Positions 7,332-10,295 of a stretch of DNA of 10,295 nucleotides are shown in pieces (the first letter of the stretch is position 1; each line of letters opens with the position of its first letter). Location of the stretch: positions 1 to 10,295 of the forward strand of contig CAZGSG010000209.1 in the NCBI GenBank assembly GCA_964528095.1. Reading direction: 5' to 3'. Source of the stretch: CAZGSG01 sp964528095 (lineage in GTDB: Bacteria > Bacteroidota > Bacteroidia > Chitinophagales > Chitinophagaceae). The notes beneath the pieces were generated by a model. That model saw nothing but the letters and a program-made list of their open reading frames with translations, was not told the origin of the DNA and ran no database searches. Made by a program: the position numbers and the translations under genes.

Positions 7332-7368
7332 TTACTGGCAAAGTCATAAATTTTGCCAGTAATTTTTT
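7332..7368 (+). terminator. Intrinsic terminator between ORF6N gene and amidase
   Basis: An 11-bp perfect stem (7332-7342 with 7352-7362) closes a 9-nt loop and is followed by six T (7363-7368), so it should end plus-strand transcription from the ORF6N gene. It abuts the stop codon of the convergent amidase. On the minus strand the hairpin is followed only by a mixed AT sequence, so termination there is less certain. Confidence 0.85.
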
Positions 7369-7969
7369 AATCGATGAGTTTACTTACCTCGGTTTTTATA
7401 AATCCATTTTCCAGGTATTTATATAAGTTCTTTCCAGGGCAACTGGTCTGGCTGGACTGATCCCGGTGCGAAGAAATTGTTGCTGCAGGTATCTTATACT
7501 TATTGCTACAATAAGCAATCAGTTTTATTAATGAATTTAATTGCACCTGGCTGGGTTCCTGGATCTCAAAATTTCCCAGGCAGGTAATTAGCAGGTGACC
7601 TGCCGGATCATATTCAGTAGCAGTTTCTCCAACTGTAAAAACATCCCGTCCCTCATAAATAGTACCGTCGGGTGCGATGAGAAAATGATAGGGGATATCG
7701 GCCCAGTTACGGTCTTTCCCCATTCCCCAGGTTTGCACATTCTTAATAAATTTTGCAGCGTCCCGTGTAGAGTCAAACACGGTACCTTCATGATGAATAG
7801 TTATCCTTACAGGGGTATGTGAACGGAAAGGTTTTGCCTCTGCGGCATTCCAGGAAGACCGGGGCATTATGGTGATCTCTTTGTTGTTGTGTATTGTTTT
7901 TTTTCCGGCACTACAAGCGGCAAGGAATAGAATAAATACAAGCAGTGCAAAAGAAACAGGCTTTTTCAT
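7367..7969 (-). CDS. N-acetylmuramoyl-L-alanine amidase lipoprotein (Amidase_2/PGRP-like)
   Basis: A 200-residue zinc amidase predicted to cut the bond between N-acetylmuramic acid and L-alanine in peptidoglycan. The N-terminus is a lipoprotein signal: MKK, a hydrophobic core, and the lipobox LAAC with C19, so the protein should be anchored in the envelope. The catalytic domain spans about 35-185: PRSSWNA, ITIHHEGT with a Zn ligand at H59 or H60, YHFLIAPDGTIYEGRD with Y94 in the catalytic Tyr position, then H168 in SSHRD and C177 in SCPGKNLY as the other Zn ligands. This is the T7 lysozyme/PGRP arrangement in a compact single-domain form, with no SH3, LysM or SPOR binding domain. The start is the ATG at 7969-7967, which places the signal peptide correctly. 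The gene converges on the ORF6N gene and diverges from the NYN-LOTUS gene. It could serve wall recycling, remodelling or defence; the sequence does not say which. Confidence 0.93.
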   Translation of the reverse strand: MKKPVSFALLVFILFLAACSAGKKTIHNNKEITIMPRSSWNAAEAKPFRSHTPVRITIHHEGTVFDSTRDAAKFIKNVQTWGMGKDRNWADIPYHFLIAPDGTIYEGRDVFTVGETATEYDPAGHLLITCLGNFEIQEPSQVQLNSLIKLIAYCSNKYKIPAATISSHRDQSSQTSCPGKNLYKYLENGFIKTEVSKLID

Positions 7970-8085
7970 CCGTGAAATTAATATATTTTATACAATCAAA
8001 CCGATCATCACTTGAATATAAAACCCAATAGAAAGGCCGGGCATAATGAATGTTTGAGTACCTTTCTGCTATCAATTTAATAAGT

Positions 8086-8829
8086 ATGGAAAACGCCAAA
8101 GATCTGCGACTCGCAGTTTTAATAGATGCTGACAATATTCCGCACAGGCTAATAAGTGGGATTCTGGAAGAAATTGCAAAATATGGATCACCGACCTTTA
8201 AACGCATTTATGCAGACTGGACCAAACCCCATGTTGCCGGATGGAAAACAGTATTACTGGACCATGCGATAACGCCGATACAACAGTATAGTTATACAAC
8301 GGGAAAAAATTCTTCCGACTCGGCATTGATAATAGACGCGATGGATATTTTATATACAGGCAGGGTAGATGGATTTTGTGTGGTAAGCAGTGATAGCGAT
8401 TTTACCAGGCTTGCAACAAGATTGCGAGAGGCCGGTATGAAAGTATTTGGAATGGGCGAACAAAAAACGCCCGCCGCTTTTCGCGCCGCCTGCGATAAAT
8501 TTATCTATATCGAAATACTGGAACAGGCTGATAATTCACCCAAGCAGGATGAAAAGATAAAAAAAGACAAAACCCTAAATAAAGCAGATAAAACGCTGAT
8601 GAACCTGTTGAGCTCAAGTATCAATGATATTGCCGATGAAAACGGGTGGGCTTATCTTGGCGAGCTTGGAAACCTGCTATTGAAAAAAAGACCGGATTTT
8701 GACCCCCGCAATTATGGCTATGCAAAACTACAGCCACTGATTAAAAGTTTGCCCGGTTTTGAAATGGACCAGCGCGAAACAGGCCGGAAAAATGTAAAAC
8801 ACGTGTATATCAGGGTAAATAAAAAGTAA
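8086..8829 (+). CDS. NYN (PIN-like) nuclease-fold protein with C-terminal OST-HTH/LOTUS domain
   Basis: From the ATG at 8086 the product is 247 residues; an ATG at 8050 would add 12 residues that do not look like the family start, whereas MENAKDLRLAVLIDADNIP does. Residues about 7-155 are a LabA-like NYN domain with the acidic set expected of a metal-dependent PIN-like RNase: D14 and D16 (LIDADN), D78 (SSDSAL), D84 (IIDAMD), D103 and D105 (SSDSDF). A Lys/Asp-rich linker (about 157-172) leads to an OST-HTH/LOTUS winged-helix domain (about 173-245; WAYLGELGNLLLKKRPDFDPRNYGYAKL is its core), a fold linked to RNA binding. Together they suggest a cytoplasmic RNA-processing or decay enzyme, but substrate and activity are unproven. 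All six acidic residues are intact. It diverges from the amidase and converges on the small lysine-rich gene. Confidence 0.88.
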   Translation: MENAKDLRLAVLIDADNIPHRLISGILEEIAKYGSPTFKRIYADWTKPHVAGWKTVLLDHAITPIQQYSYTTGKNSSDSALIIDAMDILYTGRVDGFCVVSSDSDFTRLATRLREAGMKVFGMGEQKTPAAFRAACDKFIYIEILEQADNSPKQDEKIKKDKTLNKADKTLMNLLSSSINDIADENGWAYLGELGNLLLKKRPDFDPRNYGYAKLQPLIKSLPGFEMDQRETGRKNVKHVYIRVNKK

Positions 8830-8864
8830 GCTGTCAGACAATTAATATTGAAGGCCCGGATCGT

Positions 8865-9020
8865 TTATTTTTTCTTTTTAGATGTTTCTTTCGGGGTTGG
8901 GATGGAGGGGGTAACGCCAGTTTCTTTTTTGGCAAAAAATTCGTCTTCGGCCCATTTTTTAAGAAGACGTTTTTCTAATTCCTTGATGGCAATACTGCGG
9001 TCAGGTGCTGGCGTTTTCAT
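8865..9020 (-). CDS. Small lysine-rich hypothetical protein (51 residues)
   Basis: An ATG at 9020-9018 opens a 51-codon frame ending in TAA at 8867-8865. The product starts MKTPAPDRSIAIKELEKRLLKKWAE, predicted as a charged amphipathic helix (about 8-32), then has a Thr/Pro stretch (34-45) and a terminal KKKK. No signal peptide or membrane segment is present. The gene-like signs are that it fills the gap between the NYN-LOTUS stop and the Gre-like gene, has sensible codon use (GAA, AAA, ATT, GCC) and a compact start-to-stop layout. The plus-strand open frame lying over it (8848-9030) has an unconvincing product and looks like its shadow. I do not recognise a family. The basic tail would suit nucleic-acid or ribosome contact, but that is speculation. 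Confidence 0.6.
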   Translation of the reverse strand: MKTPAPDRSIAIKELEKRLLKKWAEDEFFAKKETGVTPSIPTPKETSKKKK

Positions 9021-9107
9021 AAATACTTAATTAAGAAAGCTTCACAAAGAGCGTAAGGTATTCTTTATAAACCGATTTTCATAACCCGGCAGCCTGGCAA
9101 TTGTCAA

Positions 9108-9115
9108 TATTTTTG
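9108..9115 (+). promoter_or_regulatory. Bacteroidota-type -7 element (TATTTTTG)
   Basis: TATTTTTG matches TAnnTTTG exactly and lies 61 bp upstream of the ATG at 9176. A start of transcription near 9120 would exclude a TTG start at 9101 for the Gre-like gene, supporting the ATG at 9176. No strong -33 element is visible. Confidence 0.4.
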
Positions 9116-9175
9116 TGTGTATTCATTATTTTAGTGAAAATCAGGCATATCAGCCAAAGACTTACGTATCAGCAA

Positions 9176-9631
9176 ATGAAAATCGGGTTTAAACAAAAAG
9201 TAGTTGAGCAGTTCCGGCAATTGCTTTACACAAAAGTGATCCTATTGCAGGAATCCCTGGACGAATTAAAAGAAAGCGGAAAAAATGAAACAAAAAGTAC
9301 AGCAGGGGATAAGCATGAAACGGCATTGGCTATGCTACAGATCGAGCAGGAAAATAAACGGGCTCAATTAAAAAACGCACAGGTATTAGTACAGCTTTTT
9401 AATAAGATCACTATTATCCAGGAACTACCCTATATAATAAAAGGAAGCCTGGTGAAAACAGACCGGGGATATTTCTTCCTGAGTGTACCGGCAGGAAAGC
9501 TAACTATTGATGGAATAACGGTTATAGCGATATCTCCAGAATCTCCATTAGGAAGTAAACTACTGGGATCCATTAAAGGTGTGCAACTTCAGTTAAATTC
9601 TATTCAATATCGGGTTGAAGAAATCCTGTGA
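9176..9631 (+). CDS. GreA/GreB-like transcription-factor-type small protein (coiled coil plus FKBP-like C-terminus)
   Basis: From the ATG at 9176 the product is 151 residues, about the size of GreA. The N-terminal half (about 6-78) is two charged helices separated by a turn with the sequence TKSTAGDKHETALAM. The acidic pair D45/E48 (DxxE) there corresponds in spacing and place to the catalytic tip D41/E44 of GreA. The C-terminal half (about 88-151) is beta-rich, with AISPESPLGSKLLGS (118-132) resembling the GreA segment ISxxSPxxxALxG, consistent with an FKBP-like domain. I infer a protein binding the RNA polymerase secondary channel. Relatives in Bacteroidota are, as I recall, often labelled 3-oxoacyl-ACP synthase, which this sequence does not support because it has no thiolase fold or active-site Cys. 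The TTG at 9101 would add a hydrophobic 25-residue extension and is unlikely. The metalloprotease gene follows after 68 bp. Confidence 0.75.
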   Translation: MKIGFKQKVVEQFRQLLYTKVILLQESLDELKESGKNETKSTAGDKHETALAMLQIEQENKRAQLKNAQVLVQLFNKITIIQELPYIIKGSLVKTDRGYFFLSVPAGKLTIDGITVIAISPESPLGSKLLGSIKGVQLQLNSIQYRVEEIL

Positions 9632-9699
9632 TCTTTTTTACAAAGAACAGCGCAGCTATTTTTTATTTAAATATATTTATTGTTACTAAAACTACTGTT

Positions 9700-10295
9700 A
9701 TGCGTCGTTTGCTATTGTTACTGATGGTCGTTCCCATAGTCGGAAAAGCACAGGTCCTTCCTACAATTGAAGAAAAAACAAAGTCATTGAAAAAATTCAG
9801 TGGGTTTTTCAACTTTTATTGGGATGAATCTTCAGGCAAAACATGGTTGGAAGTGGATAAGCTCGACACAGAAATACTCTATCTCAATTCGATGCCATCG
9901 GCAATCGGTTCCAATGATATTGGTCTTGACCGAGGCCTGCTAGGTGCTACCCGTATTGTTAGTTTTAACCGGACCGGCAGAAAACTGATGATGATCCAAC
10001 CTAATTATGATTACCGTGCAATAACCAGTGATATAGCAGAGAAAAGGGCGGTAGAACAATCTTTTGCCAAATCTGTATTATGGGGCTTTGCAATTGAGGC
10101 GGAAACAGATGGAAGAGTACTGGTAGATATGACTGATTTTTTGCTAAGGGATGTAATGTCTGTAGCAAATCGTTTACGAAGCATGAAGCAGGGGAATTAT
10201 ATACTGGATAAAACAAGAAGCAGTATTTATTTACCGCAGAGTAAGAATTTCCCCCAGAATACCAAGTATAAAATTCTTAGTTCTCAGTATATTTT
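9700..10295 (+). CDS. Zinc-dependent metalloprotease of the DUF5117/DUF4953 type (N-terminal part, cut by window edge)
   Basis: The ATG at 9700 opens a frame that runs off the window after 198 codons. The N-terminus is a signal peptide (MRRLLLLLMVVPIVGKAQ, cleavage probably after the Ala or Gln), so the protein is exported. What follows matches the DUF5117 N-terminal region of large Bacteroidota metalloproteases: KKFSGFFNFYWDE (about 32-44), LEVDKLDTEILYLNSM, IGSNDIGLDRGLLG (about 75-88), MMIQPNYDYRA, VEQSFAKSVLWGF, VDMTDFLLRD and YLPQSKNFPQNTKY. The catalytic HExxH region, expected far downstream in proteins of about 800 residues or more, is outside the window, so protease activity is inferred from family membership. 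The gene lies 68 bp after the Gre-like gene on the same strand with no clear terminator between them, so cotranscription is possible. There is no Shine-Dalgarno sequence. Confidence 0.88.
   Translation, partial: MRRLLLLLMVVPIVGKAQVLPTIEEKTKSLKKFSGFFNFYWDESSGKTWLEVDKLDTEILYLNSMPSAIGSNDIGLDRGLLGATRIVSFNRTGRKLMMIQPNYDYRAITSDIAEKRAVEQSFAKSVLWGFAIEAETDGRVLVDMTDFLLRDVMSVANRLRSMKQGNYILDKTRSSIYLPQSKNFPQNTKYKILSSQYI

Noticed and set aside
7595..7822. Plus-strand frame antisense to the amidase
   Set aside because: It lies wholly inside the amidase catalytic domain coding sequence and has no independent support.
8050..8085. Upstream ATG for the NYN-LOTUS protein
   Set aside because: It adds 12 residues before the typical MENxKDLRLAVLIDADN start. 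The ATG at 8086 fits the family better.
8848..9030. Plus-strand open frame of 60 codons
   Set aside because: It lies antisense to the more convincing 51-residue minus-strand gene, and its product is an unstructured-looking Phe/Ser-rich sequence of the kind produced by the complement of a Lys-rich gene.
9101..9175. TTG start adding a hydrophobic N-terminal segment to the Gre-like protein
   Set aside because: It would overlap the -7 element at 9108-9115 and put a membrane-like segment on an apparently cytoplasmic transcription-factor-type protein.
9632..9699. Terminator or promoter between the Gre-like and metalloprotease genes
   Set aside because: T-rich stretches are present but no stem longer than three pairs precedes them, and no TAnnTTTG match was found.
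1..10295. tRNA, rRNA, CRISPR array, insertion sequence or prophage module
   Set aside because: No cloverleaf, regularly spaced repeats, transposase or terminal inverted repeats were seen. The ORF6N gene is phage-related but stands alone.

Overview
The window looks like ordinary chromosomal DNA from a member of the Bacteroidota, most likely a Chitinophagales/Sphingobacteriia-type bacterium (lineage is inferred). The evidence is the lack of Shine-Dalgarno sequences, AT-rich leaders, matches to the Bacteroidota -7 promoter element TAnnTTTG, and proteins of characteristic Bacteroidota types: a GAF sensor protein, a standalone PspC-domain protein, an ORF6N protein, a Lys-less S41 peptidase, a GreA-like small protein and a DUF5117-type metalloprotease. 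No insertion sequence, tRNA, rRNA, CRISPR array or complete phage module is visible.

Layout. At 1-563 (minus) lies the N-terminal part of a GAF-domain signalling protein, probably a histidine kinase, cut by the window edge. It diverges from a cysteine desulfurase (716-1843, plus), which is followed after 68 bp by a secreted S41-family peptidase (1912-3666, plus). A small PspC-domain membrane protein (3724-3945, minus) converges on the peptidase and diverges from a mitochondrial-type aconitase (4223-6517, plus). The aconitase has an unusually long, potentially structured leader (about 4020-4222) and ends at a strong intrinsic terminator (6539-6567).

Next comes an ORF6N (phage antirepressor-like) gene (6664-7122, plus). 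It carries a perfect 39-nt palindrome in its coding region, and a run of eight A residues interrupts it. Changing frame at that run restores a family-like C-terminal tail to 7234. A hairpin terminator at 7332-7368 separates it from a convergent lipoprotein amidase (7367-7969, minus). A NYN-nuclease/LOTUS protein (8086-8829, plus), a 51-residue lysine-rich small protein (8865-9020, minus), a GreA-like coiled-coil protein (9176-9631, plus) and the start of a DUF5117-type zinc metalloprotease (9700 to the edge, plus) complete the window.

The genes do not form one pathway. They are mostly single-gene or two-gene units: central metabolism (aconitase), sulfur transfer (desulfurase), envelope proteins (S41 peptidase, amidase, metalloprotease, PspC) and nucleic-acid or transcription proteins (NYN-LOTUS, Gre-like, ORF6N). 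I see no convincing new multi-gene system. The points most worth a second look are the palindrome and A-tract frame break in the ORF6N gene, the aconitase leader, the Gre-like factor with a DxxE tip, and the small lysine-rich gene.
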